9,313 bases of DNA from an uncultured Bacteroidota bacterium (GCA_903879875.1 CAIRNC010000202.1:1-9313); one strand, 5' to 3'; counted from the stretch's first letter, positions 1-8,341 are shown. The notes: generated by a model from the sequence alone, not told the origin. Numbers and translations: made by a program.

Positions 1-1181
1 AAGGATAGTTTTTCATCTTTGAAGAATTTACTAACTTTCTTTGATTGACCATTCATTCCCATTGGTTGAAAAACATCTCCTGTTTTCCATTTTCTGATAG
101 TTAATGGAAATTGTAATTTGTATTCATCAACAAATATAACAGAATTTATGATATCGGAAATGTCACTTACATTACAAAAGCTCAATTTTATGGGAAAATT
201 AACTTCTTTTTGGTTTTTATCAATGAAAAAAATCTCATTTTCTGTCGCAACTTTTTTAGGGCTAATCAGCAAGTAATCTCTATCTTTAATAAGTCTAAAT
301 TTATCAGAAAAAATTTGTTTTCCTGATTGACTTTCCACTAAATCATATATATCTTCCCAGGCGGTAAATCCAAAAGGGTTTAGCCATTGGTACAAATAGG
401 CTTTATAATTGGGTAATTTCAGTAATTCGTTTAGGTTTATTTTTTTTTGATTTTCAGCATCTGAAACTACTTTTGGATAAACTAAATATAGTGCATCATC
501 TACAAGTGACTTTGCTTGAAATAAATGTTTACTGGTTTCTTGAAATGAATTTAAAAAATTTGGATTTAACTCTTTAAATACAGGAACCAAGTGATGTCTT
601 ATCTTGTTTCTCAAATAATTGTCTGATGCATTACTACTGTCTTCACGCCATTTAATTTGATTTTCATTAGCATAATTTTCAATATCTAGACGAGAAAAAG
701 GCAATAAGGGACGAATTGTATTTTCGTTAATTGTAGGAATTCCAGTTAATCCATCTAAACCTGTACCTCGAGTGAAATTAATTAGAAATGTTTCTAAAGT
801 ATCATCTGCATGATGTGCTGTTAAAATATAATCGTAATTTTCAGTAGCCAATAGTACATAAAACCAGTTGTAACGCAACTCCCGAGCTGCAATTTGCGTT
901 GACAATTTCTGGTCTAAAGCAAACTTTTTTGTATCAAAAACAACTTCAAAAAGCGGAATTTTATTTTCTGATGCGTAATGTTCAATGAATTTCTGATCGC
1001 CATCACTTTCAGCACCACGAAGTTGAAAATTACAATGTGCAATTGCAATTTTATAGTTCAATTTTTGAAATAAATGTAACATAACCATGCTATCAATTCC
1101 ACCACTAGTTGCTAACAACAGTTTTTTATCTTCCAAAAACGGAAAATTTTGAGCAATATGGTTTTTAAGTTTTGTAAGCAT
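1..1181 (-). CDS. tilS: tRNA(Ile)-lysidine synthetase TilS (3' end cut off by window edge)
   Basis: TilS is the cytoplasmic ATP-dependent enzyme that attaches lysine to C34 of tRNA-Ile(CAU), giving lysidine, so that the tRNA reads AUA and is charged with isoleucine. I translated about 393 codons from the ATG at 1179-1181. The N-terminal PP-loop ATPase motif SGGIDS is at residues 26-31. It is followed by the family block AHCNFQLRGAESD (48-60), the LSTQIAARELRYNWF stretch (93-107) and TAHHADDTLETF (121-132) with RGTGLDGLTGIP (138-149). Near the truncated end, the segment DVFQPMGMNGQSKKVSKFF matches the start of the TilS C-terminal tRNA-binding domain. The family is usually about 430-450 residues in this group, so roughly 40-50 C-terminal residues are missing, only because the window ends. 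The chosen ATG puts the PP-loop at its normal distance from the N-terminus. The gene lies 99 nt downstream of pabB on the same strand and may be cotranscribed with it. No clear Shine-Dalgarno sequence is seen. Confidence 0.96.
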   Translation of the reverse strand, partial: MLTKLKNHIAQNFPFLEDKKLLLATSGGIDSMVMLHLFQKLNYKIAIAHCNFQLRGAESDGDQKFIEHYASENKIPLFEVVFDTKKFALDQKLSTQIAARELRYNWFYVLLATENYDYILTAHHADDTLETFLINFTRGTGLDGLTGIPTINENTIRPLLPFSRLDIENYANENQIKWREDSSNASDNYLRNKIRHHLVPVFKELNPNFLNSFQETSKHLFQAKSLVDDALYLVYPKVVSDAENQKKINLNELLKLPNYKAYLYQWLNPFGFTAWEDIYDLVESQSGKQIFSDKFRLIKDRDYLLISPKKVATENEIFFIDKNQKEVNFPIKLSFCNVSDISDIINSVIFVDEYKLQFPLTIRKWKTGDVFQPMGMNGQSKKVSKFFKDEKLS

Positions 1182-1280
1182 TTTCAAATTTAGTTTTTTT
1201 AAATCATACCACGAAATTACATCGACAATGGTTATTCTATGATAAGATTTAGCTAAAATTATTACATTGATAAAAAAAAA

Positions 1281-2567
1281 TTATTGTAAAATTTCGAACA
1301 TTGCTTTTGCTTTCAACAAGCATTCTTCGTATTCCATTTCGGGAATTGATAATGAAGTTATGGCACTTCCAACAGAAAAAGAAGCAAATTTATTTTCTTG
1401 ATTGTACAGTATACTTCGAATAATTACATTAAAATCAAAATCGTTATTGGGAGTGAAATAGCCTATCGCTCCACTATATAATCCACGTTTGGTTTCTTCA
1501 AGTTCTTCAATAATTTTCATAGCTGAAATTTTTGGTGCTCCCGTCATGCTTCCCATTGGGAAAGTTGATTTTAGTACATCAATTGCAGTGAACTCTTCTT
1601 TAATTTGTGATGAAATTGTAGAAATCATTTGATGTACTTGTAAAAAGGAATAAACCCAACAAAGTTCTTCTACTTTGACCGTCCCTTTTTTAGCAGTTTT
1701 AGATAAATCATTACGAACTAAATCGGTAATCATAATGTTTTCTGCGCGTTCTTTTGGATTTGAAGCCAATTCATTTTTGGATTTTTCGTCTTCAATTGCA
1801 TTGGAAAATCGCTTGGAAGTTCCTTTTATAGGTTGCGAAATTAGCAATTCCCCATCTTTTTTTAAATACCGCTCTGGAGAAGCGCAAAGTAAAAACTGTT
1901 TGTTGTTTTTGAAAAAAGTGGCAAATGGCGGTTTAGAAATTTCATTGAGTTTATTGTATTTTTCTATAGGATTTAGCACCACATTTTCAGCAAAAAACTC
2001 CATACAAAAATTAGCTTCATAGATAGCTCCCTTATGGATGTGTTCGAGCATAACTGCTACTTTTTCGAGATATTTTTCTTTAGGAATGCGTTGTTTTATT
2101 TCAATTACGTTTGGAATTAAATCAATTGTGGTAACAAATTTTTTGATGTCATTTAAATCATCATCCATTTCATCGTCACACATTTTTAAGTAGTCCATTT
2201 CTAGGGTATTTCCACGTAACAAAAACACTTTTTTAGGTTGAAAAAAGTATAAGTCTGCAAACTGTAATCCATCGTAATTGTTCGATTCTAAAGCTTCAAC
2301 ATCATTTTTTAAATCATAGCTTAAGTAACCAAAAAGCCAATCTTTGGTGGTTTGTTGGTATTGTTTTAGGTCTTCAAACGCATTCTGAAAATCAGTTTTC
2401 AATGATGTGAAAGCATCAACTGCCAAAACGCATTCAAAATTGGAATAAAGTTGGGAATAATTGTTATTATCCAAAAAAATGATTTCCCTAAATTGTTGTG
2501 ACCAAGCGAGTAAATTTTGTTTAAAATCGTTTGGATTATCTATTTTTATCGATAATGTAGTTCTCAA
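1281..2567 (-). CDS. pabB: aminodeoxychorismate synthase component I (PabB, chorismate-binding enzyme)
   Basis: This 428-residue protein belongs to the chorismate-utilising TrpE/PabB family. PabB converts chorismate plus ammonia, supplied by a PabA glutaminase, to 4-amino-4-deoxychorismate, the precursor of p-aminobenzoate and folate. Visible motifs: IYEANFC (182-188), CASPERYL (228-235), QPIKGT (245-250), ENIMITDLVRNDLSK (276-290), FPMGSMTGAPKISAM (336-350), FNVIIRSIL (379-387) and MEYEECLLKAKAMF (411-424). The lysine in PIKGT (K248) sits where PabB has its nucleophilic lysine and where TrpE has alanine (PIAGT), so PabB is preferred over anthranilate synthase. There is no PabC domain or glutaminase domain; those partners must be encoded elsewhere. 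No tryptophan-binding LLES-type motif is evident near the N-terminus. The start is TTG at 2565-2567: no in-frame ATG lies between it and the preceding gene's stop, and the next methionine is at residue 124. A -7-like element lies 20 nt upstream. Confidence 0.9.
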   Translation of the reverse strand: MRTTLSIKIDNPNDFKQNLLAWSQQFREIIFLDNNNYSQLYSNFECVLAVDAFTSLKTDFQNAFEDLKQYQQTTKDWLFGYLSYDLKNDVEALESNNYDGLQFADLYFFQPKKVFLLRGNTLEMDYLKMCDDEMDDDLNDIKKFVTTIDLIPNVIEIKQRIPKEKYLEKVAVMLEHIHKGAIYEANFCMEFFAENVVLNPIEKYNKLNEISKPPFATFFKNNKQFLLCASPERYLKKDGELLISQPIKGTSKRFSNAIEDEKSKNELASNPKERAENIMITDLVRNDLSKTAKKGTVKVEELCWVYSFLQVHQMISTISSQIKEEFTAIDVLKSTFPMGSMTGAPKISAMKIIEELEETKRGLYSGAIGYFTPNNDFDFNVIIRSILYNQENKFASFSVGSAITSLSIPEMEYEECLLKAKAMFEILQ

Positions 2568-2587
2568 AAATGTGCTATTTATTTTTT

Positions 2588-2595
2588 CAAAATTA
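2588..2595 (-). promoter_or_regulatory. candidate Bacteroidota -7 element upstream of pabB
   Basis: On the minus strand this reads TAATTTTG, an exact fit to the Bacteroidota -7 consensus TAnnTTTG. It ends 20 nt before the TTG start of pabB. No good TTG (-33) element is present at the usual 17-19 nt spacing, so the promoter is weakly supported. If real, it would let pabB and tilS be expressed independently of the signalling pair upstream. Confidence 0.35.
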
Positions 2596-2633
2596 CAATA
2601 AAAAAAGGAACAGACGAATAGCGCTAAATTAAT

Positions 2634-3029
2634 TTAAGTATGATTTCGCCAAGGCAATTTCTTTTCGATTTTTTTAAGTGCTTCAATATCAAATGGTTTG
2701 GCAACAAAATCAATAACTTTTGGATAAGTAAAAGCTTTAATTTTATCTGAAAGATCAATAGATGAAGTAACCATAATGACATTTATATCCGTTTTAATAT
2801 TTCCTTGATGAAGTATATCTAGCAATTCCCATCCGTCCATAACAGGCATATTAATATCTAGAAATACTAATATTGGTTTGGAAGCCTCAATTTCATTTAT
2901 ACACATAATGGCCTTTTCAGCTGAATTAAAAAAATGTGCATTATCATGAAAGCCAGCTTTTTGAATGATTCTTTTCAGAAGCATCAAATTAATTTCATCA
3001 TCATCTACAATTACTAAATTAAAATCCAT
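2634..3029 (-). CDS. single-domain (CheY-like) response regulator
   Basis: This 131-residue protein is a receiver (REC) domain and nothing else. The acidic Mg2+-binding cluster VDDDE is at residues 8-12. The phosphoacceptor is D58 in the stretch FLDINMPVMDGWE (56-68). The switch Thr/Ser is T88 in VIMVTSS (84-90). The invariant lysine is K111 in the FVAKPFD motif (108-114). There is no DNA-binding, enzymatic or other output domain. It would therefore act by protein-protein contact or as an intermediate in a multistep phosphorelay. Its start codon lies inside the end of the multi-PAS sensor gene (16-nt overlap), which implies translational coupling and strongly suggests the two are partners. 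The ATG at 3027-3029 places VDDDE at the usual N-terminal distance. No Shine-Dalgarno sequence is visible. The partner and output are not identifiable from the sequence. Confidence 0.95.
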   Translation of the reverse strand: MDFNLVIVDDDEINLMLLKRIIQKAGFHDNAHFFNSAEKAIMCINEIEASKPILVFLDINMPVMDGWELLDILHQGNIKTDINVIMVTSSIDLSDKIKAFTYPKVIDFVAKPFDIEALKKIEKKLPWRNHT

Positions 3030-6000
3030 AGTGTTAAATTTATTACATTATTTGCTCTGATTTTTTTGGTGATTTCTTTTATAATATCATCTAGTTCATT
3101 ACTAGAAGTGATAAATTTTTGAACCCATTCTTTAAACTCATCTGAAGATAATTCTGAATCTTTCAATACATCTACAATACCCATCATTCGGGACAATGGT
3201 GCTCTTGCAATGTGAGATTGCATCCAAGCAATTTCGTGAAGTTTCTTATTCTGTAATTCTATAGCTGTAGTATATTGAATACGTTCAGAAATGTCTTTGA
3301 AATATACAGCTAATCCTTTTTCTGAAGGATAAACACTCACTTCATACCATTTTTTAAGTGGCGCATAATAGTCTTCAAAATGAATTACTTGTTTGTTTTC
3401 AAATGCTTTATGATAATTTTTAAATGCTTCAGTACTTATAGTATTTGAAAACACATCCCATAAAATACAACCTAAAACTTCATCTTTAGTTTTTTCTAAT
3501 AAGACTTCAGAATGTTTATTCCAATAAGTGATTTCCCAATTATTGTTTACTGCAAAAAAGGCATCTCCAATACTTTCTAGGATGGTGTTTTTTTCTTCAA
3601 GTATGCTTAAAACACTTTCTTCAGCCAATTTTCTTGCGGTAATATCTTCTTTGAGCGCCATGAAGTTGATAATTTCACCGGATTCATTTTTTATTGGTGT
3701 AAAAAGAGCAGACTCCCAAAAAAGCTCCCCATTTTTCTTTTTATTATTAAAAATTCCATTCCATTTATCTCCATTTATCAATTTTTCCCACATGTTTTTG
3801 TATTCATCAGAAGTAGTATAGCCCGATTGTAAAAATTTAGGATTTTTTCCAATCACTTCATCTGAAGTATATCCTGTCATTTCTGTAAATTTAGGATTTA
3901 CATAATTGATATTACCATCTAATTCAGTTATTACTACAGAAACAGGTACTTGTTCAATAGCAGTTGAAAGTCTTCTTATTTTTTCATCTGCAATATTTTT
4001 TTCAATTTCGGCTTGTTTTCGTTTGGTGATGTCTCGCATCGAAATTTGAATGGCTGGTTCTTTAAAATATTCAATAGCAATACCTTGAGCTTCTACATCG
4101 ATTATAGTTCCATCAAGTTTGTACAATTGTACTTCTGTTAATTCTGGATCAGTTTTTCCTCGTAGGATATTAATTACTCCTACCAATGTTAATTCTCTGA
4201 ATTCAGGAACTATAAATTCAACACTCGTCTTGTTTAGTATTTCTTGGGCTGAACTGGCACCAAACATTTTTACTGCAGCTGGATTGACATACACAATTTT
4301 GTCATGGCAATTCACTATAATAGGTTCAGGTGACAATTCGATTAATGTTTTGTAGCGAATCTCACTTTCTTGAAGAGCAATTTCAGTTCTTTTTCGGACA
4401 TCAATGTTTTTTGTAGCCCCAATCATTCTTAATGCTATTCCGTTTTCATCTCTTAGAATATAGCCTTTATCGTAAACGTAAACATATTCGCCATTAGCAT
4501 TTAAAATACTAAATTCGTCTTCCCAATAATGTTCTTTTGGGTCAGCAATGGCTTTAAAAACAGATGCTCTAACTCTTTCTAAATCATTTGGATGTACAAG
4601 TTCTTGCCAAAATTGGTTATCATTCAAAATTTCATTAGGCTCGTAGCCAAATAATTTTTCAACTCCATCTCCAGCACGTAGTACTTCATCTGTAATGAGG
4701 TTCCAATCCCAAATAGCATCACTTGTGGCTTTTGCTACTAGATTGTAACGGTCATTGCTGATTTTTATCTTTTCTTCGGACTCTTTTCGTTCCGTAATGT
4801 CTCTAATTGTTCCAATCATTGTAATTGGTTCGCCAGATGTATTGAATTTGAGTTTGCCAATTCCATGTACCCAAAGTACTTTATTGTCACTTTTTCGGAC
4901 GATTTGATATTCTTTATTAAAATCAATTTTATTAACCAGCACATCGTTGATAAAATAATCTGAAATGGTTTCTTGACAATCAGGATGTATCATTTCAGAC
5001 CAACTTTCAAAATTTTTGTCATAAGTTTCATCAATTCCAAAAATGCTGTTTAAAATTTCAGAGCTAGTCCATCTATTATTGATTATATCCAATTCATAAG
5101 TTCCTGTGTCGGTAATTTTTTGAATTTCTAATAGAAAGTTAGCTGTTTTACTTAAATCTTCTTTTGTTTTTTCACTTTCGGTGATGTCTAACATTAATCC
5201 TATAATGCTAGGATTAGGGTTATTATCGTTATAAACTTTATTTTTATGAATTTCTAGTTGATGCATTTTACCATCAGTAAAAGTTAAATTTTCATAAGAA
5301 AAATGAACCCCCTCTTGTTCTATTGCTGCTTTATCAGATAACATGCAAGCTTCTGCCAAATCGCCAGGATATAGCTCGGAATAATGCGGCACAGCAAGAA
5401 ATTGCTCTTCTGTAATGCCAACAGCATCACAAAAAACTTTGTTAACAAATTCCATTCGTCCATCAACTCCCATAAGCCAAATCCCAATAGGAGCATTGTC
5501 TAACACGTTTCTCAATATTTTTTTACTTCTTATTAATTCGTTTTCAGCTTTTTTACGAATAGTAATATCTCTAGCCAGTACAATATACCGTTCCATCTTA
5601 TCAATAGTCAATTGTAATTTTGAAACTGATATTTCAAACCATCGTTCGCCTTGTGCCAAATGTAGTGCATACTGTTTTCCTGTGGATAGCCCTTTTTCTG
5701 ATGCTTCTTTAATAGCTATTTCACAAATAGCTGCGGCTTTTGGCTCAATTACTTCGGCAAAAGTTTTTCCTAAAAATTGTTTGGGTGTTGTTGCTAATAA
5801 TTCGGTTTGATGGGTATGATAATTATAAATTCTACCTGCTATATCAACCTCAAACATGATGTCTGGAATAGCATCAAGTAATGTTGCTAGTTTTAAATTG
5901 GAGGTTAAAATTTGTTCTTCTGCTCTTTTTTGTTCCGTAATATCTCTTTGAATCGAAACCCAATGTGTATACCAACCTTTTTCGTCTGCTACAGGGGTAA

Positions 6001-8227
6001 TTGAAAAATTAACCCAATATTCTGTACCATCTTTTTTATAATTGATAGTCGAAATTTCGCACGATTCCCATTTTCTAATGGATTCAGAAAGTCTTTTTAA
6101 TTCATTTTTATCTGATTTCTCACCTTGCAAAAAGCGTGGAGTTTTACCAATTGCCTCTTCGACTGTATAACCAGTAGTTTTTGTAAAAGCTTCATTTACA
6201 TATAAAATTCTAGGTCCTGGTTCATCAACAGGTTCGGCTTCTGTAATTATTATGACATCTTTAGCATGTGTAATTACCGATTCTAAAAGTTTCAAATGGT
6301 GTTGCTCTTTTTTCTTTTCAGTACTGTCTCTTAACACATATATAATTCCATTTGGAACAGCATTGGAATCTTTTAAAATATTACCATTGACATCACAATA
6401 AAAAGTACTTCCATCTTTTTTTACCATCAGATATTCAGAAGCGCCATGAAAAATGCCTTTTAACATTTCAGAAATACGTCGAGTAGTCTTTCCGTGTGAG
6501 CTACTGTCTATAAAAGTATAAACGCTTTTTTTTGTAAAATCTTCAGAACTTTCAAAACCAAACATTTCTAAAATAACATTATTTACAAACTGAATGTTGC
6601 CTTCTAAGTCAGAAATAACAATACCATCAGGAGAGGTTTGTATAAAGGTTTTAAATTTGGTTTCGCTAGTTTCAGCAGCAATCTCGGCGAGTTTTCTTTC
6701 TGAAATGTCTTGGCATGTTCCAAAAGCTTTAAGTGGTTTTTGATTATCGTCAAATTGAATATGCCAACGTTCTTCCACATATTTTATATTCTGATTAGCA
6801 GTAATGATTCGATGTTCAATACTGTTAATGTCTTTATTTTTAAAAGATTGAATAAATGCATCATCTACTTTTTCTTTATCATTAGGGTGAACAAATTTTA
6901 AGAAAGCGGTATGAGAAGCTTCAAAGACATTTGAATCAATTTCAAAGATACGATAGGTTTCTGCCGACCAAGTTACTTCAAAGGTTTGTAAATTGGTTTC
7001 CCAGCTCCCCACTTTGGTTACTCTTTGTGCTTCAGATAATTGTGCTTTACTTTTCAATAAATCGGCTTCTGCTTTTTTATGTTTAGTAATATCGATAATA
7101 CTGCTTTGTATAGCCAATTCACCTTCAAAAAGAATAGAAATGCCTTGAATTTCAACTGTAATTTCCGAACCATCGAATCTAATATATTTCTCTTCCATTT
7201 TCGGAATGATAGTGCCTACTTCTGGAATTTTTTGTATTCTATCTTTTACTAAATCACGAAAATCAGGATGCACATAATTTATAAAAGATTTGCCAATAAC
7301 TTCTTGTTCGTTGTTTGCTCCAATCATTTTATAAGCAGTTGGATTGGCATAAAGTATATAACTGTTTCTATGCACTATAATCCCTGTTGATGAAAATTTT
7401 ACCAACGCTTTAAAACGTTCTTCACTTGCTAAAAGGGATTGTTTTGCTTGTATTTTTTCTGTAATATCACGAGCAACAGCAATTATTACGGGTTTGTTAA
7501 AATAATTCCCTAAAGTTAAATTCATTTCTTTAGGCAAAACTTTACCGTCTTTTGTAATTGCCCAAAACTCAAAATTTTGAGGTATTCCGTTCCAAGCGGA
7601 TTGAATTGCATTTGAAATAGTAGCCATATCATTTCTTCCAGGTGCGGCAAAAATTTCTGGTGATTTTCCTATAAAAAAGTTTCGATCATAGCCAAAGGTT
7701 TTAACTACAGTTTCATTTACTTCAATAAAATTGCCATGCTCGTCATGAATATATATTAATTCGGAAATGTTATTTAATAAATTTCTAAAAGTAATTTCAG
7801 ATAATTTTAATTGATCTTCTGTCTCTTTTCGTTGAGTGACATCTGAGAAACATTGTATTATATATTTTAACTCTTGTTTTTTATTTAAAAATGGAATGTT
7901 TTTTATATCCCAATATCTTATTTCTTTTTTATTGCCGCTATTTATATCAACATCAAAACGATAAGAAGCTAATGTATCTTGAATTTTATCTTGTATTACG
8001 GTATTTAAGGAATTAAGCAAAATATTCTTGGCATCCGTATCAATTCTTTGATCTAAAAGCAATTCAAAAATACTTTTGCCGTTTAATTCAACGGCTGTTT
8101 TATTCAATAATTTCAAAAAAATATCATTGGCTTCTACAATTGTAAAAAAAGGCGAATTAGCTTGCAACAATAGGCTTGGTGTAGGTAAAATTTTAAAAAT
8201 ATCAGTCAAGTATTTATTTTCAATCAT
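3014..8227 (-). CDS. multi-PAS sensor protein (about 13 PAS domains) ending in a DHp/H-box domain without an ATPase domain
   Basis: This is a 1737-residue soluble signalling protein; I see no signal peptide or membrane segment. About 13 PAS domains can be delimited by their C-terminal D-[IVS]-[TS] boxes, at D129, D254, D379, D507, D634, D762, D887, D1014, D1143, N1274 (diverged, NID), D1399, D1528 and D1645. The period is about 117-131 residues, and most boxes are followed by a charged RK-x-AE-type linker. PAS 4, 9 and 10 are of the PAS_3 type (HPND/HPDC around 447, 1081 and 1212). PAS 6 and 12 resemble LOV domains but lack the photoactive cysteine. After PAS 13 comes a helix pair at about 1655-1727 with an H-box: H1672 within MQSHIARAPLSRMMG, in the H-x4-P arrangement. 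The protein stops 65 residues later, so the N, G1 and G2 boxes of a CA domain are absent. The ATG at 8225-8227 is fixed by an in-frame TAA at 8240-8242. The response-regulator gene overlaps its last 16 nt. The ligands of the PAS domains cannot be told from sequence. Confidence 0.93.
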   Translation of the reverse strand: MIENKYLTDIFKILPTPSLLLQANSPFFTIVEANDIFLKLLNKTAVELNGKSIFELLLDQRIDTDAKNILLNSLNTVIQDKIQDTLASYRFDVDINSGNKKEIRYWDIKNIPFLNKKQELKYIIQCFSDVTQRKETEDQLKLSEITFRNLLNNISELIYIHDEHGNFIEVNETVVKTFGYDRNFFIGKSPEIFAAPGRNDMATISNAIQSAWNGIPQNFEFWAITKDGKVLPKEMNLTLGNYFNKPVIIAVARDITEKIQAKQSLLASEERFKALVKFSSTGIIVHRNSYILYANPTAYKMIGANNEQEVIGKSFINYVHPDFRDLVKDRIQKIPEVGTIIPKMEEKYIRFDGSEITVEIQGISILFEGELAIQSSIIDITKHKKAEADLLKSKAQLSEAQRVTKVGSWETNLQTFEVTWSAETYRIFEIDSNVFEASHTAFLKFVHPNDKEKVDDAFIQSFKNKDINSIEHRIITANQNIKYVEERWHIQFDDNQKPLKAFGTCQDISERKLAEIAAETSETKFKTFIQTSPDGIVISDLEGNIQFVNNVILEMFGFESSEDFTKKSVYTFIDSSSHGKTTRRISEMLKGIFHGASEYLMVKKDGSTFYCDVNGNILKDSNAVPNGIIYVLRDSTEKKKEQHHLKLLESVITHAKDVIIITEAEPVDEPGPRILYVNEAFTKTTGYTVEEAIGKTPRFLQGEKSDKNELKRLSESIRKWESCEISTINYKKDGTEYWVNFSITPVADEKGWYTHWVSIQRDITEQKRAEEQILTSNLKLATLLDAIPDIMFEVDIAGRIYNYHTHQTELLATTPKQFLGKTFAEVIEPKAAAICEIAIKEASEKGLSTGKQYALHLAQGERWFEISVSKLQLTIDKMERYIVLARDITIRKKAENELIRSKKILRNVLDNAPIGIWLMGVDGRMEFVNKVFCDAVGITEEQFLAVPHYSELYPGDLAEACMLSDKAAIEQEGVHFSYENLTFTDGKMHQLEIHKNKVYNDNNPNPSIIGLMLDITESEKTKEDLSKTANFLLEIQKITDTGTYELDIINNRWTSSEILNSIFGIDETYDKNFESWSEMIHPDCQETISDYFINDVLVNKIDFNKEYQIVRKSDNKVLWVHGIGKLKFNTSGEPITMIGTIRDITERKESEEKIKISNDRYNLVAKATSDAIWDWNLITDEVLRAGDGVEKLFGYEPNEILNDNQFWQELVHPNDLERVRASVFKAIADPKEHYWEDEFSILNANGEYVYVYDKGYILRDENGIALRMIGATKNIDVRKRTEIALQESEIRYKTLIELSPEPIIVNCHDKIVYVNPAAVKMFGASSAQEILNKTSVEFIVPEFRELTLVGVINILRGKTDPELTEVQLYKLDGTIIDVEAQGIAIEYFKEPAIQISMRDITKRKQAEIEKNIADEKIRRLSTAIEQVPVSVVITELDGNINYVNPKFTEMTGYTSDEVIGKNPKFLQSGYTTSDEYKNMWEKLINGDKWNGIFNNKKKNGELFWESALFTPIKNESGEIINFMALKEDITARKLAEESVLSILEEKNTILESIGDAFFAVNNNWEITYWNKHSEVLLEKTKDEVLGCILWDVFSNTISTEAFKNYHKAFENKQVIHFEDYYAPLKKWYEVSVYPSEKGLAVYFKDISERIQYTTAIELQNKKLHEIAWMQSHIARAPLSRMMGIVDVLKDSELSSDEFKEWVQKFITSSNELDDIIKEITKKIRANNVINLTLWILI
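3047..3265 (-). other. DHp (HisKA-like) phosphoacceptor region inside the multi-PAS sensor
   Basis: Residues 1655-1727 form two predicted helices. Helix 1 carries the putative phosphoacceptor H1672 (codon at 3212-3214) followed by IARAPL, matching the H-x4-P core of histidine kinase H-boxes. Helix 2 spans roughly 1694-1723 (SSDEFKEWVQKF through NELDDIIKEI). The spacing and the amphipathic pattern fit a four-helix-bundle dimerisation domain. Whether H1672 is phosphorylated is inference. Confidence 0.8.
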
Positions 8228-8293
8228 GGGGAATAAACTTTAAAAATAATGAAAACCAACGCTTTAAAACATGCATAAAAATGTCGTGAGTAA

Positions 8294-8320
8294 CAAATTT
8301 AGTAAAAAATAACATACAAA
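8294..8320 (-). promoter_or_regulatory. candidate promoter of the sensor/response-regulator operon
   Basis: Read on the minus strand, TTTG (8317-8320) is followed after 15 nt by TAAATTTG (8294-8301). The second element exactly fits the Bacteroidota -7 consensus TAnnTTTG. The first resembles the -33 TTG box, but its spacing is 2 nt shorter than usual. A start just downstream would give a leader of about 60 nt before the sensor ATG at 8227. Motif match only. Confidence 0.45.
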
Positions 8321-8341
8321 TACGATTTAGTATTGGATATT

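Noticed and set aside
1185..1192. TAAATTTG (minus strand), a perfect -7 consensus match just before tilS
   Set aside because: It ends only 3 nt before the ATG, so transcription would begin at or inside the start codon. Without a -33 element, a leaderless promoter is too speculative to annotate.
1182..1280. Run of nine A (nine T on the minus strand) just after the pabB stop, as a possible terminator
   Set aside because: No stable GC-containing hairpin precedes the T run on the minus strand, so an intrinsic terminator is not supported.
1675..2022. Plus-strand open frame of 115 codons opposite pabB
   Set aside because: The minus-strand frame contains the conserved PabB catalytic motifs in this same stretch; the plus-strand translation resembles nothing.
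2619..2626. Palindrome TAGCGCTA between the regulator and pabB
   Set aside because: It has no loop and no following T tract, and is too short to call an operator or a terminator.
2634..3029. Possibility that the missing ATPase domain of the sensor continues in another frame
   Set aside because: The downstream sequence is fully accounted for by an intact response-regulator gene with all receiver residues; no N, G1 or G2 box is found in it.
3528..6901. Several plus-strand open stretches of 60-130 codons opposite the multi-PAS sensor gene
   Set aside because: They lie antisense to one strong, continuous PAS-encoding frame, have no recognisable domains, and are low-complexity reverse translations of it.
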